Shown one piece after another: positions 14,860 to 21,577 of a stretch of DNA of 24,839 nt (the stretch's first letter is position 1; each line of letters begins with the position of its first letter). Source of the stretch: Gammaproteobacteria bacterium (lineage in GTDB: Bacteria; Pseudomonadota; Gammaproteobacteria; Granulosicoccales; Granulosicoccaceae); NCBI GenBank assembly GCA_019634245.1, contig JAHQVR010000166.1:1-24839 (forward strand), written 5' to 3'. The notes below the pieces were generated by a model. That model was not told the origin of the DNA and searched no databases. It saw nothing but the letters and a program-made list of their open reading frames with translations. Made by a program: the position numbers and the translations under genes.

Positions 14860-16716
14860 TTAGCCAGGCAAACCAAATTTCTGGCGAGTTTCGCTGGTCA
14901 CCGCACCGTCAGTGCTCCAACCCCGGAGCTCATAGTATTCGGGCAACATCTTATCCAGCTCTGACACTCGGCCTTCTGCAGGACCGACATTCGCCCCATC
15001 GGATAGCAACCGTTTTGGCAGAGTGTCCTGATCCGCACCGACACCTGCTTTCATGTTGAATTCGCGCTCCATGTTCCAGACACGTTCACCCACTTCCATC
15101 ATTTTGTCCGTCGACCAGCTTCCTTCACAGGCAGCATCCACCTGTGGAGCGATGTCATCCATCGTCCACGCAAACGTGGTGAACACACACAACCCGGCAG
15201 AATCTACCGCTGCAGTTGCATCCTGGAACGCCTTAACCAAACCGGCTTTACCGGAAGATTCCAACGGATCGGTTTTCTCCGGTATCCCGAGGATCTCAGA
15301 CGCTACGGTGTAGCCACGTAAGTGGCAGGCGCCTCGATTGGATGTAGCATAAGCCAGACCCATGCCTTGAATTCCACGAGGGTCATAAGCCGGAAACTCT
15401 TGTCCTTTGACCGTCATGGACAGTTCTGGCCGACCATACTTTTCACACAATCGTTTTGAACCCAGACCAAGGTCTTTACCAAAACCCTCGCCTTTTGCAG
15501 TGACTTCGGCAGCCCAACACAAGGCCTCCGCAGATCCAAACTTTAGTTCGACGCCATCGGTCTGCGCTGTGGTAATCACACCGTCTTCAAACAGCTCCAT
15601 AGCCGCGGCAACTGTCGACCCAAACGAAATCGGATCCATACCATCTTCGTTACACAGAAAATTCGCATAGGTCAGCGCATCAATATCATCCACACCCGTA
15701 TCAGGACCCAACGCCCATGCAGCTTCATACTCCAAGCCACCAGAGGCTATCCAATATTCCGGTTTTTCTTTCACCGAAAAGTGAGTGCGATCAATCGTAG
15801 AAATTCGACCACAAGCAATCGTGCAACTGAAGCATGCACCATTGGTGGTTAGGTTGGGTTTACCATCCGACTTACGCGGCTCATGCATCTTTTCACCCGA
15901 TACTTCCGATGCACCTTCGAATTTCACTTCTCGCATATTGCGAGTTGGCAGTGCACCCACTTCATTGATGACATTCATCAGCACTTGCGTGCCATAGGTG
16001 GGTAAGCCCTGTCCGGTGACGGCATTCTCAGCCAATATGGCTTTGCCAGCATTCGTTGCGTCCATAAACCCTTTGGGGTCATGAATATTTCCGATGCCCT
16101 TGGTGCCTCTAGCGACTACCGCCTTTAGATTTTTCGACGCCATGACTGTTCCTACGCCACTGCGACCAGCTGCTCGGTGCAAATCATTCACCACAGAGGC
16201 ATATAAGCAACCCTGTTCTGCACTTCGCCCGACAGCAGCGATTTTTATTTGTGGGTCTTGGTGCTTAGTCCGTAGCGCTTTATCCGCCTCCCAAACAGAT
16301 TTGCCCCATAGATCATCAGCAGGCAATAGTTCAGCCTTGTCATTTTCGATGTTCAGATACATCGGTGAAGCAGCCTTGCCTTCAAAGATAATCATGTCCC
16401 AACCAGCGAACTTCATCTCAGCACCAAAAAACCCACCCGAGTTTGAACAAGCCACCGCATGGGTTAATGGGCTTTTGCAAATCACTGAGTAACGGCCGCC
16501 AGTAGAGGCAGAGGTCCCCGTCAGAGGTCCGGTGGCAATGATCAACTTATTGTCTGGGCCTAATGGATCGCAAGCCGGATCGATTTCATCCACTAAATAT
16601 CGGGTGGCGAGTCCACGCTGCCCCAGATAATCATTCGCCCATTCCATCTTTAAGGGTTCTGCGTTAACGGTGCCATTCGACAGGTTCACGCGCAGTATTT
16701 GTCTAGTCCAAGCCAT
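14860..16716 (-). CDS. aorB: Tungsten-dependent aldehyde:ferredoxin oxidoreductase, catalytic subunit
   Basis: Oxidises aldehydes to carboxylates, and in the bacterial class also reduces acids at low potential, on a tungsten bis-pyranopterin. I place the start at the ATG at 16716 (MAWTRQILRVNLSNG, 618 residues): GAGGAG lies 11 bases upstream, and the family begins exactly this way. The open frame continues 51 codons further, but those bases encode the end of aorA in another frame. Motifs: pterin-binding ATGPLTGTSASTGGRY (61-76) and the GGFFGAEMKFAG region (94-105). The single [4Fe-4S] cluster is at C295, C298, C302 (ACFSCTIACGR) and C464 (SNRGACHLRGY), with DPRG at 445-448. Length and motifs match AOR rather than the shorter relatives. 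It follows aorA by 16 bases. Confidence 0.96.
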   Translation of the reverse strand: MAWTRQILRVNLSNGTVNAEPLKMEWANDYLGQRGLATRYLVDEIDPACDPLGPDNKLIIATGPLTGTSASTGGRYSVICKSPLTHAVACSNSGGFFGAEMKFAGWDMIIFEGKAASPMYLNIENDKAELLPADDLWGKSVWEADKALRTKHQDPQIKIAAVGRSAEQGCLYASVVNDLHRAAGRSGVGTVMASKNLKAVVARGTKGIGNIHDPKGFMDATNAGKAILAENAVTGQGLPTYGTQVLMNVINEVGALPTRNMREVKFEGASEVSGEKMHEPRKSDGKPNLTTNGACFSCTIACGRISTIDRTHFSVKEKPEYWIASGGLEYEAAWALGPDTGVDDIDALTYANFLCNEDGMDPISFGSTVAAAMELFEDGVITTAQTDGVELKFGSAEALCWAAEVTAKGEGFGKDLGLGSKRLCEKYGRPELSMTVKGQEFPAYDPRGIQGMGLAYATSNRGACHLRGYTVASEILGIPEKTDPLESSGKAGLVKAFQDATAAVDSAGLCVFTTFAWTMDDIAPQVDAACEGSWSTDKMMEVGERVWNMEREFNMKAGVGADQDTLPKRLLSDGANVGPAEGRVSELDKMLPEYYELRGWSTDGAVTSETRQKFGLPG

Positions 16717-16732
16717 TGCTATTTCCGCTCCT

Positions 16733-17206
16733 CTATACGTTGGTCGCGTTATCTGTTTTTTCAGCCCAAGTGCGCATCTTATCCATGCCAGTAGCATTGG
16801 CATCAACATATGAGATGGCATCGGTTGGACAGGCACTTGCACAGGCAGGATCACCACCACAGAGATCACACTTCACGACCTTACCGGTGTCGGTGTTGTA
16901 GTTGATCGTGCCAAATGGGCAGGCAATCGTACAGACCTTGCAACCCACACAGACATCAGCAAGCACATCTTTTGATCCAGTGTCTGCATTCAGCACAATG
17001 GCATCCACGGGACACGCCTGCATACACCAGGCTTCGTCACACTGGGTGCAGGTGTAGGGAACAAATCGCCCCTCATCATGAAAGGTGAACACCTTTATTC
17101 GGGATTTCGATGGATTGAAAAGGCCCTCTTGTTCTAGCGAGCAAGCGGTTTCGCATTGCAAACAGCCCGTACATTTTCCTGGGTCGATGTGCAGAGATTT
17201 CTGCAT
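16733..17206 (-). CDS. aorA: AOR electron-transfer subunit with four [4Fe-4S] clusters
   Basis: A polyferredoxin of 157 residues with sixteen cysteines in four sets: 12/15/18/22 (CTGCLQCETAC), 53/56/61/65 (CTQCDEAWCMQAC), 86/89/92/96 (CVGCKVCTIAC) and 113/116/122/126 (CDLCGGDPACASAC). This matches the HycB/DmsB-like small subunits that carry electrons between the tungsten subunit and the FAD subunit. It has no Tat or Sec signal, so the complex is cytosolic. In the Aromatoleum enzyme, AorA subunits polymerise into an electron-conducting filament decorated with AorB; whether this one does is unknown. The ATG at 17206 has GAAGGAG 9 bases upstream on the minus strand. It is the first gene of the operon, 213 bases after chrA. 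Confidence 0.94.
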   Translation of the reverse strand: MQKSLHIDPGKCTGCLQCETACSLEQEGLFNPSKSRIKVFTFHDEGRFVPYTCTQCDEAWCMQACPVDAIVLNADTGSKDVLADVCVGCKVCTIACPFGTINYNTDTGKVVKCDLCGGDPACASACPTDAISYVDANATGMDKMRTWAEKTDNATNV

Positions 17207-17232
17207 AAGAACGTACTCCTTCGGGTTGGGTC

Positions 17233-17269
17233 ACTGCTAATCGAGATAACAGCAGTAAATACAATTACT
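17233..17269. promoter_or_regulatory. Candidate operator dyads upstream of aorA
   Basis: Two inverted repeats sit just upstream of the aorA ribosome site. One is ACTGCT (17233-17238) with AGCAGT (17251-17256), spacer 12. The other is AGTAA (17254-17258) with TTACT (17265-17269), spacer 6. They share three bases, so they could be alternative structures or adjacent protein sites. No consensus regulator site is recognised. Confidence 0.35.
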
Positions 17270-17338
17270 TACACTTTTTCTTTTTAGTTTGTGGCGCATT
17301 ATCGCGCTCTGCGTCACCACAGTAAGGAATCAGCGGAA

Positions 17339-17408
17339 ATATTGCAATATGTCGCCATAAATTGTGGGGGTATTTCTGAGACAGGTTGTCTAGGCCAGCG
17401 ATTGCAAT
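17339..17408. promoter_or_regulatory. ATTGCAAT pair in the chrA-aorA gap
   Basis: The 8-base palindrome ATTGCAAT occurs at 17341-17348, extended to the 12-base perfect palindrome ATATTGCAATAT (17339-17350), and again at 17401-17408, 60 bases away. Between them is a smaller dyad, AGACA-GGT-TGTCT (17379-17391). The 213-base gap 17207-17419 contains no gene that I can support; these palindromes and the dyads nearer aorA are all I see in it. Confidence 0.3.
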
Positions 17409-17419
17409 TTGGCTGAATA

Positions 17420-18856
17420 TTAACCAATTAGGCTCATCAATCCCAAACCCACTCCGGCCAGGGATATACCCATTAACAGCACGGCAGTGCCCACCTGAAA
17501 CCGAAACACAGCCAAGAGCGCGGCCAAACTGAGAACCAGTGCTGCAACATCAATGGAGCTCAGGACCGGAGCGATAATCGTCATACCCCACGGGCTCCAA
17601 GTGCCCAGTTCTCCGAATAGAACATGTAGAGAAAACCACAAGGCCAGGTTGAGAATGACTCCGACCACGGCTGCTGTGATAGCCGTGAGAGCTGCAGACA
17701 GTGCAACGTTATCACGCAATCGTTCCACATAAGAGGCACCTAGAAAAATCCATAAAAAGCACGGTACAAACGTCACCCAGGTGGTTAACAAACCACCCAG
17801 TGTTCCCGCCAACAGAGGTGACATCGCACCACTATCTCTGAACGCTCCCATGAACCCGACAAATTGCGTCACCATGATTAATGGACCGGGAGTTGTCTCT
17901 GCCATACCTAAGCCATCCAGCATTTCACCCGGTCGCAACCACCCATGCGTATCGACCGCAGCCTGAGCGACATAAGCCAGCACGGCGTACGCACCACCGA
18001 ACGTAACCACCGCCATCTTGCTGAAAAAAACCGCGATGTCAGTGAATACATGGTTCGAACCCAGCGCTAGCCATAACAAGGCAGTGGGTAACAGCCAGGC
18101 CACCGCTAACACCACGAGCACCCTGGGCATCCTACGTGCACCCTCATCGGTGGTATGAGGTAGTAAACCCTTTCCTAAGATTGTCATGGCGTCATCGATT
18201 CTCACGCCATCTGTCTGACCATGTCCTGGATCGCTCTGAAAACCTGACAAACCAAAATACCCACCGACATAACCGATCAAACCTGCCAGCAGAATGATCA
18301 ACGGAAAAGGCGTAGAAAAACAGAAAATAGCGATGAACGAGAGCAACGCAATAATGAGCATCGTGGCATTACTAAGCGCACGTTTACCAATGCGCACAAC
18401 GGCATTTAGAACGATAGCGAGAACCGCTGCCTTAAGCCCGAAAAAAAGCCACACGACAACATCCACATCGCCAAAGATCACGTACACCCAACTCAATAAC
18501 ATGATCGCCAACAATCCGGGTAGCACAAACAAAATACCAGCAATCATCCCGCCCACAACTCGATGCATTAACCAACCGATATACACCGCCAGCTGCTGAG
18601 CTTCTGGCCCGGGAAGCAACATACAAAAATTTAAGGCATGTAAAAATCGGGATTCACCCAGCCAGCGCTTTTCCTCGACGAGTATGCGGTGCATCACGGC
18701 AATTTGCCCGGCCGGCCCACCAAAGCTGAGCAGCGCAATTCGCAGCCACACTCCGATCGCTTCGCGCAACGAGGGCCACGGCCGTCCATCAGCACCGGCT
18801 AGTGGCAGATCACCGGATGACGCTGAACCGGCGGCGTCTGTTAGCTTTGTGCTCAT
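17420..18856 (-). CDS. chrA: Chromate efflux transporter, two-domain CHR family
   Basis: Inner-membrane transporter that exports chromate (and may compete with sulfate). The 478-residue protein has the long CHR architecture of two homologous halves. The N-terminal half holds LLSFGGPAGQIAVMHRILVEEKRWL (about 42-66) and LLPGPEAQQLAVYIGW (80-95). The C-terminal half holds VTFGGAYAVLAYVAQ (284-298), GWLRPGEMLDGLGMAETTPGP (305-325) and TQFVGF. About ten to twelve hydrophobic stretches are visible, with a soluble linker at about 205-243. It is translated from the same message as the preceding SOD-rhodanese gene: their coding ends overlap by 4 bases (18853-18856). A divergent LysR gene is the likely regulator. 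Real chromate specificity is inferred from the family. Confidence 0.94.
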   Translation of the reverse strand: MSTKLTDAAGSASSGDLPLAGADGRPWPSLREAIGVWLRIALLSFGGPAGQIAVMHRILVEEKRWLGESRFLHALNFCMLLPGPEAQQLAVYIGWLMHRVVGGMIAGILFVLPGLLAIMLLSWVYVIFGDVDVVVWLFFGLKAAVLAIVLNAVVRIGKRALSNATMLIIALLSFIAIFCFSTPFPLIILLAGLIGYVGGYFGLSGFQSDPGHGQTDGVRIDDAMTILGKGLLPHTTDEGARRMPRVLVVLAVAWLLPTALLWLALGSNHVFTDIAVFFSKMAVVTFGGAYAVLAYVAQAAVDTHGWLRPGEMLDGLGMAETTPGPLIMVTQFVGFMGAFRDSGAMSPLLAGTLGGLLTTWVTFVPCFLWIFLGASYVERLRDNVALSAALTAITAAVVGVILNLALWFSLHVLFGELGTWSPWGMTIIAPVLSSIDVAALVLSLAALLAVFRFQVGTAVLLMGISLAGVGLGLMSLIG

Positions 18857-19821
18857 CCGTCATAGGGCTCGGTGTTTAGCCCTAAGGCTCGCCATGTCGC
18901 AATACCACCGGCAAGTTTATGCGCGGTAAATCCATTCGCGCGCAATTGTTCCAAGGCCATGGAGCTTACTTGGAATCCGTACATACAATAGGCAACAACC
19001 GTTGCCTCTTTCGGTATCTTTTTCATTATGTCGATAACGCCATCACTTTGTACGCACACAGCGCCCGGTAACTTATCGTGCCGCATCGGTAAATCATCCA
19101 ACAAACACACATCCAGTACTAGTGTATCTTGCTTATGTGACAATCGATTGTGCAAGGTCTCAGGGCTCATCAACTTCTCAGTCTCATCGTTTTCATCAGA
19201 TAAGTCTGTCTGTGCAGTGGCTTCGACAAACCGCCGCTCCGCCCGCGCCCAGTTCAGATTCGCCATAAAGGCCGAGAGATAATCGGCAATGCGTGTATTG
19301 AAATCTGGCTGATAGGCACGAGGATGTACATCCAGGGCGATCAGAGGCACTCCACCAAGAACACATTGCTCAGAGTCAATCACGCAACAATTTTCTAATC
19401 GTTGGAACCGAGGATTCCAAATCAACACTATCCAACCCTGTTTGGAGCCCAAGGATAGAGCCAACGTCACAAACTGCCATCGCCAATCTTCTACGCTACC
19501 AAACGTTTGCTGAATGGTTTGACCTAGCGCGCCACTCGGCTCAGTCGTCGGGCTACCTAATCCATCCTCACCACCTAAGGAGCGATAAAACGTTTCATGC
19601 AATACCATGGTATTGGCCAATGCCTGTTGAGAGAGTGTTAGCTCAATGAGAGTGTTCGCCTCTGAACCTGACCAGTCCAGTGCATTCAATTCAGCATTAA
19701 GTTGATTGAGGCGCTGCACTACTGAGCCATATTCCTGTTCATAGTGATGGGTCAGCATCGATTCTGAGAGGTCAATTAAACGGGGTGGCTTAAACGGCAA
19801 CGGAGCGATTAGAACAGGCAT
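18853..19821 (-). CDS. Fe/Mn superoxide dismutase-rhodanese fusion protein (ChrC-ChrE-like)
   Basis: One 322-residue chain joins an Fe/Mn-SOD-like domain (about 1-200) to a single rhodanese domain (about 218-322). Aligned by eye to E. coli SodB, the metal ligands H26 (THHY), H75 (VLHETFY) and D164 (ALDVHPRAY) are kept. The fourth ligand, His in DVWEH, is replaced: the stretch reads DVHPR, putting Arg168 there. Tyr34 and the KHH pair are also lost. The rhodanese loop VVAYCMYGFQVS has its catalytic Cys at 279, and GGIATWRALG (305-314) is the usual ending. Known chromate-resistance operons carry ChrC (SOD family) and ChrE (rhodanese) as separate genes beside chrA. The gene overlaps chrA by 4 bases and is the first gene of the unit. 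Peroxide or thiol chemistry in chromate detoxification is inferred. Confidence 0.88.
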   Translation of the reverse strand: MPVLIAPLPFKPPRLIDLSESMLTHHYEQEYGSVVQRLNQLNAELNALDWSGSEANTLIELTLSQQALANTMVLHETFYRSLGGEDGLGSPTTEPSGALGQTIQQTFGSVEDWRWQFVTLALSLGSKQGWIVLIWNPRFQRLENCCVIDSEQCVLGGVPLIALDVHPRAYQPDFNTRIADYLSAFMANLNWARAERRFVEATAQTDLSDENDETEKLMSPETLHNRLSHKQDTLVLDVCLLDDLPMRHDKLPGAVCVQSDGVIDIMKKIPKEATVVAYCMYGFQVSSMALEQLRANGFTAHKLAGGIATWRALGLNTEPYDG

Positions 19822-19827
19822 TTTGAT

Positions 19828-19857
19828 AGAGTTCTCGTCATCAGAGCAACTAACTCT
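19828..19857. promoter_or_regulatory. Candidate operator between the LysR gene and the chr unit
   Basis: An inverted repeat AGAGTT (19828-19833) with AACTCT (19852-19857), spacer 18, lies just upstream of the SOD-rhodanese start. It is not a classical T-N11-A box. It overlaps the expected leader of the minus-strand gene, where a repressing or autoregulatory contact could occur. Confidence 0.25.
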
Positions 19858-19930
19858 CAGAAATCGATATGCTACGCAACTGTTCAGCGCTTACAATCGA
19901 GGAAAATTCAGACAACCATGAATAGATTTA

Positions 19931-20833
19931 ATGGCTAGTCCTTTCCGATTCCTGCCCACCGTAAACGCGCTTCGAGCATTTGAGTCGTCCGCACGTCATT
20001 TGAATTTCACTGCGGCTGCGATGGAATTGGATTTAACCCAAAGCGCGGTAAGCCACCAAATACGTGAGTTAGAGGCGCGCTTGGACGTCTCCTTATTCAA
20101 ACGTATGCCACGAGGGATCGAATTAACAGAAGCTGGAAGCACTTATCTGATTTACGCACGCGATGCCTTAGAGCGGCTTCAAGAGGGTGCGAACGCGATC
20201 AAACCCGATGCAATTGATAACGTTATAACGGTGAGTTGTTCACCCAACTTTGCCCAGAAGTGGTTGGTGCCACGACTCGGAAGCTTCGTTTCAGAATATC
20301 CAGACATCGATCTGCGATTATCAGCATCCGCTCAACACGTCACTTTTGACAATGATGGTATTGATATCGCTATTCGTCATGGCGATGGTCGCTGGCCGGG
20401 CATGAGTGTTACGCAGCTCTGCGAAGAATGGCTTTTCCCGGTTTGCAGCCCACACATTCAGCCAGCGGTGAGTTCACTTAGACAAATAGAGGATTTAAAG
20501 ACGTTTAATCTCATCCACGATGAACAGCGCGAAGGCTGGCATGAATGGCTATTCTCAGCGGGTGCAGATCCAGAGTCATTCGAACTGGAGCGTGGCCCGG
20601 TGTTCAGTCAAACGAGTTTGGCCATCGATGCCGCTATCGCTGCTCAAGGTGTTGCCCTTGCGCGCAGTGCACTCGTGGTGCTGGACCTACAAGCGCGGCG
20701 TTTAATTAAACCTATCAATCACCAAGTTCCAGCAAGCTTTGCGTATTGGATCGTGTACCCAAAACAGCACGAGTCTCGCCCATCCGTGCAACTGTTCAAA
20801 TCCTGGCTTCTGAATCAGCCCGATGCTGATTAA
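19931..20833 (+). CDS. LysR-type transcriptional regulator, GcvA-like; probable regulator of the chr genes
   Basis: A 300-residue LysR protein. The N-terminal winged helix reads LPTVNALRAFESSARHLNFT and AAAMELDLTQSAVSHQIRELEARL (HTH about 22-45), then LFKRMPRGIELTEAGSTYL, a pattern close to GcvA. The rest (about 95-300) is a periplasmic-binding-protein-like effector domain, with ITVSCSPNFAQKWLVPRLG at its start. It is divergent from the SOD-rhodanese/chrA unit across 109 bases, the classical layout for a LysR regulator and its target. A -10-like TACAAT is at 19892-19897 without a good -35, and a six-codon ATG reading frame (19918-19938) overlaps its start. Its effector is unknown. Confidence 0.92.
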   Translation: MASPFRFLPTVNALRAFESSARHLNFTAAAMELDLTQSAVSHQIRELEARLDVSLFKRMPRGIELTEAGSTYLIYARDALERLQEGANAIKPDAIDNVITVSCSPNFAQKWLVPRLGSFVSEYPDIDLRLSASAQHVTFDNDGIDIAIRHGDGRWPGMSVTQLCEEWLFPVCSPHIQPAVSSLRQIEDLKTFNLIHDEQREGWHEWLFSAGADPESFELERGPVFSQTSLAIDAAIAAQGVALARSALVVLDLQARRLIKPINHQVPASFAYWIVYPKQHESRPSVQLFKSWLLNQPDAD

Positions 20834-20944
20834 AACCCATGAATGAATGTGGTCATTTGTGGGGTATCAAAATCTACCTATACCTTGCCGCGAGATAACG
20901 GCGCAATCAAAGCCACGGGAATACATCTGTCATTTGACGACCAC

Positions 20945-20968
20945 TGGCAACCGCTCTAACGGCTGCCA
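20945..20968. terminator. Possible stem-loop in the convergent gap after the LysR gene
   Basis: TGGCA-A-CCG (20945-20953) pairs with CGG-C-TGCCA (20960-20968) around a CTCTAA loop, an eight-pair stem with one mismatch. No T tract follows on either strand, so this is at best a weak or Rho-assisted terminator. It is the only structure I see in the 151-base gap 20834-20984. Confidence 0.3.
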
Positions 20969-20984
20969 AATGGACACGAGCTAT

Positions 20985-21488
20985 CTAATTATCCTGCGCC
21001 GTTTCACCAGGTCGATTAATAAAGAACAGAACGATGCCCAAAACCAGTATCGACACGGCTGCATAAAACAAAGAGCCACCATCGCTCTGACCATTGTGTA
21101 GCACCTCAATTCCCAATGGCGTTGCCAGGTGAAAGAACACCGCGCCCACCATCACCGCTGAGGCCATCAATCCACCGATCGAATGCCATTTTTGCCGAAA
21201 CAGACGGAAACTCTCACCTTTAAATTTTTGGCTTAGTCCATAGACCAGCGGTGCCAGCAGCACACCCGACGTCAGCAACTCAAAGCTGCCAACGGCATAA
21301 GAGCCCACGCTACTAAACAGTTGGCCTAGCCCAGAATGAATGGTGTTGCTCATCCACTCACCAATCGTCCCAAAGATATGCTGAGTATCCGGGTGCAGAG
21401 TAAATTTATAAGGAAGGGAGGTGAGGAACACCTTGCAAATCCAGACGACAATGACCCAACTAACGATAGATCGAATCATAGAGTTCAT
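20985..21488 (-). CDS. DoxX-like four-helix membrane protein
   Basis: From the ATG at 21488 the product is 167 residues. I prefer this start because AGAGGA lies 8 bases upstream and the N-terminus becomes a normal membrane start (MNSMIRSIVSW); the frame is open upstream to 21596, where it would overlap polA. Four hydrophobic segments are seen at about 5-24, 63-84, 103-122 and 140-157. The motif LPYKFTLHPDTQHIFGTIG (25-43) resembles the KFTG..ES..IF..LG pattern of DoxX/DoxD-like small quinone-linked or unknown membrane proteins, and SFELLTSGVLLAPLVYG fits the second helix of that group. Function is unknown. It lies 89 bases after polA on the same strand and may be co-transcribed with it. Confidence 0.72.
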   Translation of the reverse strand: MNSMIRSIVSWVIVVWICKVFLTSLPYKFTLHPDTQHIFGTIGEWMSNTIHSGLGQLFSSVGSYAVGSFELLTSGVLLAPLVYGLSQKFKGESFRLFRQKWHSIGGLMASAVMVGAVFFHLATPLGIEVLHNGQSDGGSLFYAAVSILVLGIVLFFINRPGETAQDN

Positions 21489-21577
21489 AGTATTTTTCCT
21501 CTCATTTTTATGGGCCAAATAGCAGCCATACCGCGATGACTTTAAATCGGGCAATAGTTCTTTACTTGTTTTTTTAA

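Noticed and set aside
16094..16492. 132-codon reading frame on the + strand inside aorB
   Set aside because: It lies antisense to a well-supported catalytic gene, has unnatural composition and no ribosome site; it is a shadow frame.
16717..16869. 51-codon N-terminal extension of the AOR catalytic subunit
   Set aside because: The same bases encode the C-terminus of aorA in another frame, and the ATG at 16716 has a ribosome site and the normal AOR N-terminus.
20847..21101. 84-codon + strand frame after the LysR gene
   Set aside because: Overlaps the end of the DoxX-like gene, lacks a ribosome site and has no protein-like pattern.
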